The notes below the pieces were generated by a model. It did not search any database, was not told the origin of the DNA, and worked only from the letters and a program-made list of their open reading frames with translations. Of a DNA stretch of 64,000 nucleotides, positions 27,537 through 35,830 are shown one piece after another. Source of the stretch: Microtetraspora glauca (lineage in GTDB: Bacteria > Actinomycetota > Actinomycetes > Streptosporangiales > Streptosporangiaceae); the NCBI GenBank assembly GCA_001570385.1, contig BBYL01000020.1, positions 149,629-213,628 of the forward strand, read 5' to 3'. The translations under genes and the position numbers were made by a program. Within the stretch, counting starts at the first letter, position 1. Each line of letters starts with the position of its first letter.

Positions 27537-30500
27537 ATGAGCGAGGGCCGGATCGTCACCTTCTACTCCTACAAGGGCGGTACCGGGCGGACGATGGCGC
27601 TGGCCAACACGGCCTGGATCCTGGCGAGCAGCGGACTGCGCGTACTGATCGTCGACTGGGACCTCGAATCGCCAGGATTGCACAAATTCTTCCGGCCCTT
27701 TCTCGAACCTGGGATCATGGGCGCGACCACCGGCGTGATCGACCTCATCACCAACTACCAGTGGGCCGCCATCAGGAACGAGGAACGCCCGGGCGACTGG
27801 CACAAGGCGTACGCGCGGGTGGAGCCGCACGCGGTCTCCCTGGACTGGGCGCATTTTCCCGAGGGGGGCACCCTCGACCTCATCTCCGCCGGGCGGCAGA
27901 ACCGTGACTATTCCTCCCTGGTGTCCAATTTCGACTGGGACAACTTCTACGACCGGCAGGGCGGGGGTCAGTTCTTCGACGCGCTGCGCGCCGACATGAA
28001 GGCGTGCTACGACTACACCCTCATCGACAGCCGTACCGGCCTGAGTGACATCGCGGAGATCTGCACCGTGCAGATGCCGGACGTGCTCGTCACCTGCTTC
28101 ACCCTGTCCGACCAGGGCATAGACGGGGCCTCGGCGGTCGCCAGGCACATCGACGAGCGCTATCGCGACCGGGCCATCCGGATCCTGCCCGTACCGATGC
28201 GGGTGGACATCGGCGAGAAGGAGAAATGCGACGCGGGGCGCAGCCTCGCCCGCCGGAAGTTCGACCGGTTCCCCAACGGGATGGCCGTCGAGGACCGCAA
28301 CCACTACTGGGGCGCGGTCGAGGTGCCGTACATGCCCTTCTACGCCTTCGAGGAGACGCTCGCCACGTTCGGTGACGAGCCGAACCGGCCGGGGTCGATG
28401 CTCGCCGCCTTCGAACGGCTCACCTCCGCGATCACCGAGGGAGCGGTCACGTCCTTCCCGTCGATGGACGAATCCATCCGGATGCGGCATCTCGACCTGT
28501 TCGTACGGCGGCACGCCGGGCTGCACTCCGACGTGCACGTCTACTACGCGTCCGAGGACCGGATGTGGGCCGACTGGATCGCCGCGGTGCTGGAACGCCA
28601 TGGCTACCGGGCCGTGCTCACCGGCATCGACATGGAGGGGCCGGCCGAGACGACCACGGAGGCGGCGCGGGTGGTCACCGTGCTGTCGGGCGCCTTCCTG
28701 CGGGTGCCCGGCGCGGCGACGATCTGGTCTCGGCTGGTGGCCGCCGAGTCGGCGGGCCGGGGTGAGCTGGTCCCGATCCGCGTCTCGGAGGCACGTTTCC
28801 CTTCGCCGTTCGGTGACCGGGCGCTGGCCGATCTCACCCGCATCGGGGAGCGGTCGGCGGCGAGCACGCTGCTGAAAGCGCTCAACGGTTCCGAGGAGTC
28901 CGTGGCGGTCGACGTGGCGGCCATCGGCGCGCGATTCCCGGGGAGCGAGCCGCAGGTGTGGAACGTCTCCGCGCGGAACGCCGCCTTCACCGGGCGCGGC
29001 GCGGTACTGGAGACCCTGCGCGACCAGCTCGTCGGCGGCAAGGCCGCGGTGGTGCTGCCCCAGGCCCTGTACGGCCTCGGAGGCGTGGGCAAGACGCAGG
29101 TCGCCCTGGAGTACGCGCACCGGTTCAAAGCGGACTACGACGTCGTGTGGTGGGTGTCGACCGAGCAGACCGACTCGATCAACTCCGCGTTCGAGGAGCT
29201 GGCCCGGCAACTCGGCATTCCCGTGGGGGAGAACGTCGCCGAGGTCGTCGCCGGGGTCCGTGAGGCGCTGCGGCGCGGCACCCCGTACGCCCGCTGGTTG
29301 CTGATCTTCGACAACGCGGGTGATCCCGAGGAGCTGACCGGATATTTCCCCGGCGGGACCGGCCACGTCCTGGTCACCTCGCGCAACCAGTCCTGGTCGA
29401 GGGTCGCCGCGCCTCTCGAAGTGGACGTGTTCAGCCAGGAAGAGAGCCTTGAGCACCTGAGCCGGCGGGTGCCGGGGCTGGCCGAGTCCGACGCTCTCGA
29501 CGTGGCGGACGCGCTGGGTTACCTGCCGCTCGCGGTCGAGCAGGCGGCGGCCTGGCTGGCCGAGACGGGCATGCCGGCCGCGACGTTCCTCGAACAGCTC
29601 AGGACGGAGAGCGCGCGGGTGCTGTCGCTCGGACAGCCGGCCGACTATCCACATCCGGTGGCGGCGACCTGGAACCTCTCGCTGGCGAAGCTGCGTGAGA
29701 CCTCGCCCGCGTCGGTCCGGCTGCTCGAACTCTGCGCGTTCTTCGCCGCCGAGCCGATCTCGATGCAGCTGCTCTACAGCGACGAGATGATGCGCTCGCT
29801 CCTGCCGTACGATGACACGCTGCAGGAGAAGCTCGTGCTCGGGCGGGTCATCCGGGAGATCGGCAGGTTCGCGCTGGCGAAGGTGGACCAGGCCAACAAC
29901 ACCATCCAGGTGCACCGGCTGGTCCAGGCCGTGATCCGCGGCCAGATGACCCAGGATGAGCAGGACGAGGCGTGCCACGTGGTCCACCGCGTCCTGGAGA
30001 AGGCGCGGCCGAACCAGGGCGAGGTGGACGACCCGGAGAACTGGATCCGGTTCGACCTCATCTGGCAGCACCTGCAGCCGTCGCGGGCCACCGAGTGCCA
30101 GGAGGAACCGGTCCGGCGGCTGCTCACCGACCGGGTGCGCTACCTGTGGAAGCGCGGCGATCTGGAGGCCGCGCTGACCCTCGGCGACTACCTGGCCAAC
30201 TACTGGGAGGAGACGTTCGGCAGGGACGAGCGGCAGCGGCTGCACCTGCTGTTCAACATCGCCAACGTCAAGCGTTCCCAGGGGCTCTATGAGGAGGCCA
30301 GAGAGCTGGACGAGTGGACGCTCGAACGCCAGCGCGAGGTGGTGGGGGAGCAGCATCCGCACACGCTGATGACCGCGGGCGGGCTCGCGGCCGACCTGCG
30401 CGCGCTCGGCGAGTACGAACGCTCGCTGGAGATGGACCTGGCGACCTACGAGATGTGGAAGCGGCTGTACGGCGAGGAGTACCACAAGACCCTTTCCGCG

Positions 30501-31427
30501 GCCCACAATCTCGCGCTGTCCTACCGGCTCGTCGGCGACGGCGTCAACGCGCGCGAGCGCGACGAGAAGACCCTGCAGCTGCGTAGGGAGGTGCTCGGCC
30601 CGACTCATCCGTACACGCTGTTCTCCGCCACCCACCTCGCTCGTGACCTGCGCGAGATCGGCCGCTACCGGGAGTCGATCGAGTTGCTGCGCACGACGCT
30701 GCAGCACTATCGCGAGTCGCTGGGCGAGGGCTTCATGGACACGCTGCGCGCCGCCAAGAGCCTCGCGGTGTCGCTGCGCCGGGGCGGCGCGCATCAGGAG
30801 GCGTGGCAGGTGGCGCTGGAGACGGAGGAGAGGTACCGGGAGCGGTACCCGGGAACGCCCGACGCGCTGGCGGGGACCCTGGAGCTCGCCTGCTGCCTGT
30901 CGGCGCTCGGCGACAAGGCCGGGGCGCTGGAGATGGCAGGCGGCATCATGAACATCTACCGCGAGGACCTCGGCGACTCGCACCCCGGCACTCTGATCGC
31001 GCTCAACAACGTGGCGATCTACCAGCGTGGCACGGGTGAGGTGCCTCGGGCGACCGAGGGTGCCACGCGGGCGTACGAGGGTCTGCGCGGGCAACTCGGT
31101 GACAACCACCCTTTCACGCTCGCCGCCGCCATCAACCTGGCCAACTGCCTGGGAGCCGGTGGTCGTGCCGGCGAGGCGGAGGCGCTGGAGCTGGCCACCC
31201 TTGACAGGCTGCGCCAGAAACTGGGGGAGGAACACCCGGACACGCTGGTCTGCGCGGCGAACCTGTCGATCACCATGCGGTCGGCCGGCCGCATGGAGGA
31301 AGCGGATCTCGCCCAGCGGCGGATATTGGCGATCATGGCCAGGGTTCTGGGGGAGAACCATCCGGCGCTGGCGGACCTCAGGCAGGGACGGCGTATCAAC
31401 CGAGACCTGGAACCCCAGCCGTTCTGA
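27537..31427 (+). CDS. fxsT: FxsT: ParA-like ATPase, TIR-like, NB-ARC and TPR protein
   Basis: Very large cytoplasmic protein, 1296 aa, complete. Residues 5-300 are a ParA/MinD-like ATPase with deviant Walker A YKGGTGRT (12-19) and IVDWDLESPG. About 325-460 is a second TIR-like domain (DVHVYYASEDRMWADWIAAVL). About 490-800 is an NB-ARC/STAND NTPase with GLGGVGKT near 513-520 and LLIFDNAGD. From about 880 to the end are TPR-like repeats of about 42 residues with HPHTL/HPDTL turns. This matches the tetratricopeptide protein of FxSxx-COOH systems. Together with FxsC the architecture resembles STAND immune sensors. ATG 27537 lies 4 bases after fxsC. Confidence 0.88.
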   Translation: MSEGRIVTFYSYKGGTGRTMALANTAWILASSGLRVLIVDWDLESPGLHKFFRPFLEPGIMGATTGVIDLITNYQWAAIRNEERPGDWHKAYARVEPHAVSLDWAHFPEGGTLDLISAGRQNRDYSSLVSNFDWDNFYDRQGGGQFFDALRADMKACYDYTLIDSRTGLSDIAEICTVQMPDVLVTCFTLSDQGIDGASAVARHIDERYRDRAIRILPVPMRVDIGEKEKCDAGRSLARRKFDRFPNGMAVEDRNHYWGAVEVPYMPFYAFEETLATFGDEPNRPGSMLAAFERLTSAITEGAVTSFPSMDESIRMRHLDLFVRRHAGLHSDVHVYYASEDRMWADWIAAVLERHGYRAVLTGIDMEGPAETTTEAARVVTVLSGAFLRVPGAATIWSRLVAAESAGRGELVPIRVSEARFPSPFGDRALADLTRIGERSAASTLLKALNGSEESVAVDVAAIGARFPGSEPQVWNVSARNAAFTGRGAVLETLRDQLVGGKAAVVLPQALYGLGGVGKTQVALEYAHRFKADYDVVWWVSTEQTDSINSAFEELARQLGIPVGENVAEVVAGVREALRRGTPYARWLLIFDNAGDPEELTGYFPGGTGHVLVTSRNQSWSRVAAPLEVDVFSQEESLEHLSRRVPGLAESDALDVADALGYLPLAVEQAAAWLAETGMPAATFLEQLRTESARVLSLGQPADYPHPVAATWNLSLAKLRETSPASVRLLELCAFFAAEPISMQLLYSDEMMRSLLPYDDTLQEKLVLGRVIREIGRFALAKVDQANNTIQVHRLVQAVIRGQMTQDEQDEACHVVHRVLEKARPNQGEVDDPENWIRFDLIWQHLQPSRATECQEEPVRRLLTDRVRYLWKRGDLEAALTLGDYLANYWEETFGRDERQRLHLLFNIANVKRSQGLYEEARELDEWTLERQREVVGEQHPHTLMTAGGLAADLRALGEYERSLEMDLATYEMWKRLYGEEYHKTLSAAHNLALSYRLVGDGVNARERDEKTLQLRREVLGPTHPYTLFSATHLARDLREIGRYRESIELLRTTLQHYRESLGEGFMDTLRAAKSLAVSLRRGGAHQEAWQVALETEERYRERYPGTPDALAGTLELACCLSALGDKAGALEMAGGIMNIYREDLGDSHPGTLIALNNVAIYQRGTGEVPRATEGATRAYEGLRGQLGDNHPFTLAAAINLANCLGAGGRAGEAEALELATLDRLRQKLGEEHPDTLVCAANLSITMRSAGRMEEADLAQRRILAIMARVLGENHPALADLRQGRRINRDLEPQPF

Positions 31428-32310
31428 CGCCGCCTTCCGGGAGCCGGGACGTGGTCAGCCACGTCAGGATGTCCGGCAGGACGTGCAGCGCGGCGAAATG
31501 GGCGGCGCCGGACTCGATGATCACGTTCGCGCCGGGGATGCGCTCGCCGAGCCAGCGCGCGTGCCCGGCCGGGGAGAACACGTCCTCGTCTCCGTGCCAC
31601 AGCATGGTGGGCACGGTGATGTTCGCCGGGTCGAAGCCCCACGGGGCGTTGAAGGCCAGGTCGTCGTCCACCCAGCCCGCGTCGGAGTGTTTGAGCGCCT
31701 CGGCGAAGTTCCTGGCCAACATCCGCCGGATCCCGTAGTCGGCGACGACGTGGCGGTCCGGCTCCGGCAGGTCGGCGGTGAGCGCCGGGACCAGGCGGGT
31801 CGGGTCCTCCCGTACCTGGGCGACGGCCGCCGACAGGAGTTCGGCGACCGCCTGGTGCCCGTTCGCGGCCGCGGTGAACTCGATGATGTTCGACCGGGCC
31901 ATGCCCTCGAACCAGTTGAGCCCCTCCGCCGCGCGCGGCGCCAGCGGGACCAGGGCCGCCACCCTGGTCGTGCGCTCGGGCAGGAGCGCGGCGCAGGCCA
32001 GCGCGTGCGGCGCGCCGCCCGAGCGCCCGGCGACCGCGAACCGGTCGATGCCGAGGGCGTCGGCGATCGTGGACACGTCCTTGGCCACGTCGGCCACGGA
32101 CCGGCCGAACTTCCGGTCCGACCCGCCGTATCCCGGCCGGTCGTAGCTGATCAGCCGGATCCCCAGGCGGTAGAGGACGGACGCCCGTGGAACCGGCCCG
32201 AGCCTGCTGCCGGGGGTGCCGTGCAGCAGGAAGACCGGGTTGCCGCCCGGCCGGCCCCTCTCGTCGACCGCGAGATTCCTTCCGTCCGGCGTCCGTACCG
32301 TAGCCGTCAA
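31396..32310 (-). CDS. alpha/beta hydrolase
   Basis: 304 aa. Motifs: HGTPGS (oxyanion), SYDRPGYGGSD, nucleophile AGRSGGAPHAL, acid in LWHGDEDVFSP and catalytic His in ESGAAHFAAL. Full triad, soluble. TTG start at 32310 with GAGG 6 bases upstream. It overlaps the end of fxsT on the opposite strand by 32 bases. Substrate unknown. Confidence 0.83.
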   Translation of the reverse strand: MTATVRTPDGRNLAVDERGRPGGNPVFLLHGTPGSRLGPVPRASVLYRLGIRLISYDRPGYGGSDRKFGRSVADVAKDVSTIADALGIDRFAVAGRSGGAPHALACAALLPERTTRVAALVPLAPRAAEGLNWFEGMARSNIIEFTAAANGHQAVAELLSAAVAQVREDPTRLVPALTADLPEPDRHVVADYGIRRMLARNFAEALKHSDAGWVDDDLAFNAPWGFDPANITVPTMLWHGDEDVFSPAGHARWLGERIPGANVIIESGAAHFAALHVLPDILTWLTTSRLPEGGVRTAGVPGLG

Positions 32311-32419
32311 CGCGTGCCTCCCCGTGAGCGTTCGCCTCGGAAAGTGATTCCCCGTTAGGTAGCGTTCTTCTCATAACGGGATGTTGCGGAAGTATCGCGC
32401 TTGTCCGCATGGTGGTCCG

Positions 32420-32974
32420 ATGCCGGTAGGCTCCCCTGACGTGCGCCGATTCACTGAGGGCTTCTACGGCTACGCGTTCGCGCTGATCGTCTGCCTGGCC
32501 GCCGGCTCGTTGATCCTCTTTTTCATGCCGAACGGCAAGAGCGAGCACATTCCCCGGATCGACTTCTCGATCGACAAGGTCAACGCCGCGCGCGCCGCGT
32601 CGTACACGATCGAGGTGCCGGGTCAGGTGCTTCCGAACTGGGTCCCGACCAGCTCCCAGCTCACCGACAAGGCCGGTGTCGTCACGTGGCGGCTGGGCTT
32701 CGCCACCGACAAGCGGATGCACGCCATGGTGGCGCAGAGCAACGAGACGCCGCTCGCCGACTTCGCCAACCGGATGGCCAACTCCGACAAGGCCACGGGC
32801 ACCCGCCAGATCAACGGCACGGCCTGGGAGGAACGCTTCCGCCAGGACAAGAACCAGCGCTCGCTGATCCGGATCCTCCAGGATCGCACGATCGTGGTGA
32901 CCGGGTCCGCCGACTGGGACGAACTGACCGCGCTCGCCGCCTCCCTGGTGGTCCAGCCCAAGCCCGCCACCTGA
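32420..32974 (+). CDS. DUF4245 membrane-anchored protein
   Basis: 184 aa with one N-terminal membrane helix (GYAFALIVCLAAGSLILFF, residues about 16-34) and an extracytoplasmic DUF4245 domain (IPRIDFSIDKVNAARAASY, LPNWVPTSS, VTWRLGFAT). In actinobacteria this gene commonly lies near xseB/xseA, ispH and ychF, as here. Function is unknown. ATG 32420 was preferred to a start at 32381, which would add 13 unsupported residues. Confidence 0.8.
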   Translation: MPVGSPDVRRFTEGFYGYAFALIVCLAAGSLILFFMPNGKSEHIPRIDFSIDKVNAARAASYTIEVPGQVLPNWVPTSSQLTDKAGVVTWRLGFATDKRMHAMVAQSNETPLADFANRMANSDKATGTRQINGTAWEERFRQDKNQRSLIRILQDRTIVVTGSADWDELTALAASLVVQPKPAT

Positions 32975-33054
32975 TCCGGGCAGCCTGACGCGGCGTCGCC
33001 AGCCGCGGTGCCGCCTGACGCCGCGCCGCCTGATCCAGAGCCGCTGGGCTTCCA

Positions 33055-33095
33055 AGCTGCCGGGATTTCGAGCTGCCGGGATTTCGAGCTGCCGG
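33055..33095. repeat. short tandem repeat, 16-bp unit
   Basis: AGCTGCCGGGATTTCG occurs at 33055-33070 and 33071-33086, with a third partial copy to 33095, in the space between the convergent DUF4245 and xseB gene ends. No coding role seen. Confidence 0.75.
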
Positions 33096-33159
33096 ATCGA
33101 GTGCCGTCCGACTCAGAGCGGCTGATCCTGAGCCGCACGAGAGCGCGGCCGCTCCCGGC

Positions 33160-33417
33160 TCAGAACGGCGTCTCCTCCTGGGGCTCCTGGCGCTCCGCCA
33201 TGGCCGCCGCGAGCTTGACCCGAGCGCCCTGGAGCCACTCCTCGCAGATCGCGGCCAGCTTCTCGCCCCGCTCCCACAGCTCGATGGACTGCTCCAGGGT
33301 GAGCCCGCCGGTCTCCAGCCGCCGAACGACCTCGGTCAGCTCCTCGCGGGCCCGCTCGTAGGAGGGGGGCTTCTCCTCGGGGGACGCCTTCTCTGGGGAT
33401 GTCTTCTCGTCGGCCAC
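33160..33417 (-). CDS. xseB: exodeoxyribonuclease VII small subunit
   Basis: 85 aa, the usual size. The helical core is YERAREELTEVVRRLETGGLTLEQS, then LWERGEKLAAICEEWL, as in XseB. It assembles with XseA to degrade single-stranded DNA. GTG start at 33417. Normally xseA and xseB are adjacent or overlapping; here 184 bases with a transposon-end-like scar separate them. Confidence 0.92.
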   Translation of the reverse strand: MADEKTSPEKASPEEKPPSYERAREELTEVVRRLETGGLTLEQSIELWERGEKLAAICEEWLQGARVKLAAAMAERQEPQEETPF

Positions 33418-33439
33418 GCACCAACCTTAGAGTCCGAGT

Positions 33440-33598
33440 ACGACAGGTGGAGATAATCCGCGCCATGACCGTTCGCGCCACCGCTTGCGGGTGGCACAGG
33501 TCGGTGAAGCGAGAAGCCGCAGAGGTGCCGCATGACACGGCACGGGCTGAATCCCCAGCCTTCAGGCAGTCCTTCAGGCTGGGGAGCGCGTCAACCCT
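33440..33598 (+). mobile_element. IS200/IS605-type right-end scar
   Basis: The segment ends with GAATCCCCAGCC, a hairpin (CCCCAGCCT 33553-33561 with AGGCTGGGG 33576-33584) and GAGCGCGTCAA, and is preceded by TCGGTGAAGCGAGAAGCC. This order (GGTGAAGC..GAA, GAATCCCC hairpin GGGGAG..GTCAA) is what I recall for the right end and omega-RNA tail of actinobacterial IS605/TnpB elements. No transposase or TnpB gene remains. It lies in the otherwise tight xseA-xseB operon, which supports an insertion scar; alternatively the hairpin acts as a terminator. Confidence 0.45.
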
Positions 33599-33601
33599 GT
33601 C

Positions 33602-34807
33602 TCACGTGGACGTCGCCGTCACCGCGACCCGGTCGTCGGGGAAACGGACGGTCAGCTCGTCGCCCGGCTTGACCTCGCCCGCGAGCCGTACGACCTCCCC
33701 TGTGGGGCGCTGGACGATCGCGTAGCCGCGCTCCAGCGTCGCCGCCGGGGACAGCGCGACGAGGCGGGCACGCAGGTGTTCCAGCGAGTCCGCGGAGCGG
33801 TCCAGGGAGGAGCCCAGGCAGCGACGGGCCCGCTCGCGCAGCGCGTCCACCTGCTCGGCCCGGCGGTCGAGCTCGCGTACCGGATCGGCGAGTGAGGGCC
33901 GCGACTGGACCGACCTGAGCCAGGAGAGCTCCCGATCGAGCCAGCCGCCCAGCACGCGGCGACCGCGATCCCTGAGCTGGCGCACCAGCGTGAGCTGCTC
34001 ACCCACGTCGGGCACGACCTTCTTGGCCGCGTCCGTCGGGGTCGAGGCGCGCACGTCCGCCACGAGGTCGATCAGCGGGCTGTCCTGCTCGTGCCCGATC
34101 GCGCTGACCACGGGTGTACGGCACGCCGCCACCTCGCGCACCAGCGACTCGTCCGAGAACGGCAGCAGGTCCTCCAGCGAGCCCCCGCCCCGCGTGACGA
34201 TGATCACATCGACCTCGCGGTCCGCGTCCAGCCTGCGCAGCGCCTCGGTGACCTCGCCCACGGCGTACGGCCCCTGCACGGCGACCGCCTCCACCTTGAA
34301 CCTCACGGCGGGCCAGCGGCGGCGAGCGTTCTCGATCACGTCACGCTCGGCGGCCGAGTCCCTGCCGCAGACGAGGCCGATAGTGGAGGGGAGGAAGGGC
34401 AGCCTCCGCTTGCGGTCGGCGTTCGTCAGGCCCTCGGAGATGATGAGCCGACGCAGGCGTTCCAGCCGGGCCAGCAGCTCTCCGACGCCGACCGGCCGGA
34501 TCTCGGTCGCGGTGAAGGCGAAGGACCCCTTGTTCACCCAGAAGTCGGGCTTGACGTGCATGACGACCCGGGCACCGTCGACCGGCCTGGGCAGGCTCGC
34601 CTCGTACACGCCCCGGGAGCAGGTGACCCGGGCCGAGACGTTGGCCACCGGGTCGCGCAGGGTGAGGAAGATCGTTCCGCCCCGGGCGGTCAGCTCGGTG
34701 ATCTGCCCCTCGACCCAGACGGTGCCCAGCCTCCCGATCCACTGGGCGACCATCTGGAGCACCGAACGGATCGGAAGCGGCGCCTCAGGAGAGGTCTTCG
34801 CGCTCAA
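33602..34807 (-). CDS. xseA: exodeoxyribonuclease VII large subunit
   Basis: 401 aa. N-terminal OB-fold (TVWVEGQITELTARGGTIFLTLRD) followed by the catalytic domain with PSTIGLVCGRDSAAERDVI, ARRRWPAVRFKVEAVAVQG and TRGGGSLEDLLPFSDE, all diagnostic. It degrades single-stranded DNA with XseB. TTG start at 34807, one base after the stop of the upstream lipid-droplet-type gene. Confidence 0.95.
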   Translation of the reverse strand: MSAKTSPEAPLPIRSVLQMVAQWIGRLGTVWVEGQITELTARGGTIFLTLRDPVANVSARVTCSRGVYEASLPRPVDGARVVMHVKPDFWVNKGSFAFTATEIRPVGVGELLARLERLRRLIISEGLTNADRKRRLPFLPSTIGLVCGRDSAAERDVIENARRRWPAVRFKVEAVAVQGPYAVGEVTEALRRLDADREVDVIIVTRGGGSLEDLLPFSDESLVREVAACRTPVVSAIGHEQDSPLIDLVADVRASTPTDAAKKVVPDVGEQLTLVRQLRDRGRRVLGGWLDRELSWLRSVQSRPSLADPVRELDRRAEQVDALRERARRCLGSSLDRSADSLEHLRARLVALSPAATLERGYAIVQRPTGEVVRLAGEVKPGDELTVRFPDDRVAVTATST

Positions 34808-34808
34808 G

Positions 34809-35753
34809 TCAGGACTCGGCTTCGATCTTGGCCAGGCGGGTCTCGTACATGCGGACCACGTCTTCCCGGTCCGCCGTCGCCTTCTCGTAGGCGATCAGGT
34901 CGCGCATCTGGTCGGCCGACTTGCCGCGCATGCGGGCACGCAGCGAAGCCAGCGTCAGCCCCGCGTAGCCGGGGTACGGCTCGGCGAGGGCGGCCTCCTC
35001 GACCTCGGGTGCCGCCTTCTTCTTGGCGCGCGCCTTCGGGACCACGGTGGGCTCGGCCTCCGCCGCGGCCTCGGCGGCCTTCTTCGTGCGCGGCTTCGCG
35101 GTCTTGGGCTTCTCCGCGGCAGGCTTCTCCGCGGCCGGCTTCTTGGGCGCGGGCTTCTTGGGAGCGGGCTTCTGCGCGGCCGGCTTCTCAGGGGCGGGCT
35201 TCTCGGCTTCGGGCTTGGCGGCGGCCTTCTCGGCCTCCGGCTTGACCTCCTCCTGCGCGGCGGGCTTCTTGGGGGCGGGCTTCTCCGCGGCCGGCTTCTC
35301 CGGGGCGGTGACCTGGGGCTCCGGCTGTTCCGCGGCGGAGGGCTCGGGCGCGGGCTTCTCGACGGGCTTCTCGACCGCGGGAGCCTCCCACTCGGCCTTC
35401 TTGTCCGGGGAAATGATCACCGGCTCCTCGGCGGCCTTGGAACCGTTGGGCTCGTGCTCCTCCTTGGCCGACGGGCGTGGGGCGAAGATGACGGGCTGGC
35501 GACGGGCCGGCCGCTCCTCCTCCGCCGCCGGTTCGGCCACGGTCGGCGCCGGCGCGGGGGCCTCCTCGCTCTCCGGCGTGGTGATGCGCTTGATCGTGGA
35601 ACGGACCTGGTCGCCGATCAGCAGAGCCTGTCCCACCCCGCTGAGGGTGGTCTGCAGCGCGTTCACCGGCAGGTCCTTGGCCTTGTCCTTCAGCTCGTCG
35701 CCTCTCTTGAAGAGGCTACGGAGAGGCTTGGTGAGTGCTCGGAAGAGGGACAT
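34809..35753 (-). CDS. lipid-droplet-associated-type protein, Lys/Pro/Ala-rich
   Basis: 314 aa. Short conserved N-terminus (FRALTKPLRSLF), a long middle (about 95-255) made of PAPKKPAAEKPA-like repeats, and a conserved C-terminal helix pair (GYAGLTLASLRARMRG, then MRDLIAYEKAT). The C-terminus and the position between ispH and xseA match the actinobacterial protein annotated as lipid-droplet-associated in mycobacteria and rhodococci. The Lys-rich middle is histone-H1-like and could bind DNA or acidic surfaces. ATG 35753. Confidence 0.65.
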   Translation of the reverse strand: MSLFRALTKPLRSLFKRGDELKDKAKDLPVNALQTTLSGVGQALLIGDQVRSTIKRITTPESEEAPAPAPTVAEPAAEEERPARRQPVIFAPRPSAKEEHEPNGSKAAEEPVIISPDKKAEWEAPAVEKPVEKPAPEPSAAEQPEPQVTAPEKPAAEKPAPKKPAAQEEVKPEAEKAAAKPEAEKPAPEKPAAQKPAPKKPAPKKPAAEKPAAEKPKTAKPRTKKAAEAAAEAEPTVVPKARAKKKAAPEVEEAALAEPYPGYAGLTLASLRARMRGKSADQMRDLIAYEKATADREDVVRMYETRLAKIEAES

Positions 35754-35830
35754 CGCTGCTCCAGAGGAGTCGTGTTCGGATGTTGCGAGAGAGGTCAAGA
35801 GGCGGCTGACGCTCCACATAGCATAGGAAC

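Noticed and set aside
27411..31361. 1316-codon open frame antisense to fxsT
   Set aside because: Mirror of a high-GC coding region: the sense strand has clear ParA, TIR, NB-ARC and TPR motifs, while the antisense product is Arg/Gly/Val/Leu-rich with no domain.
33399..33725. 108-codon plus-strand gene across the xseA-xseB gap
   Set aside because: It runs into the antisense of xseA, has no ribosome site or homology, and is better explained by the IS-end-like scar.
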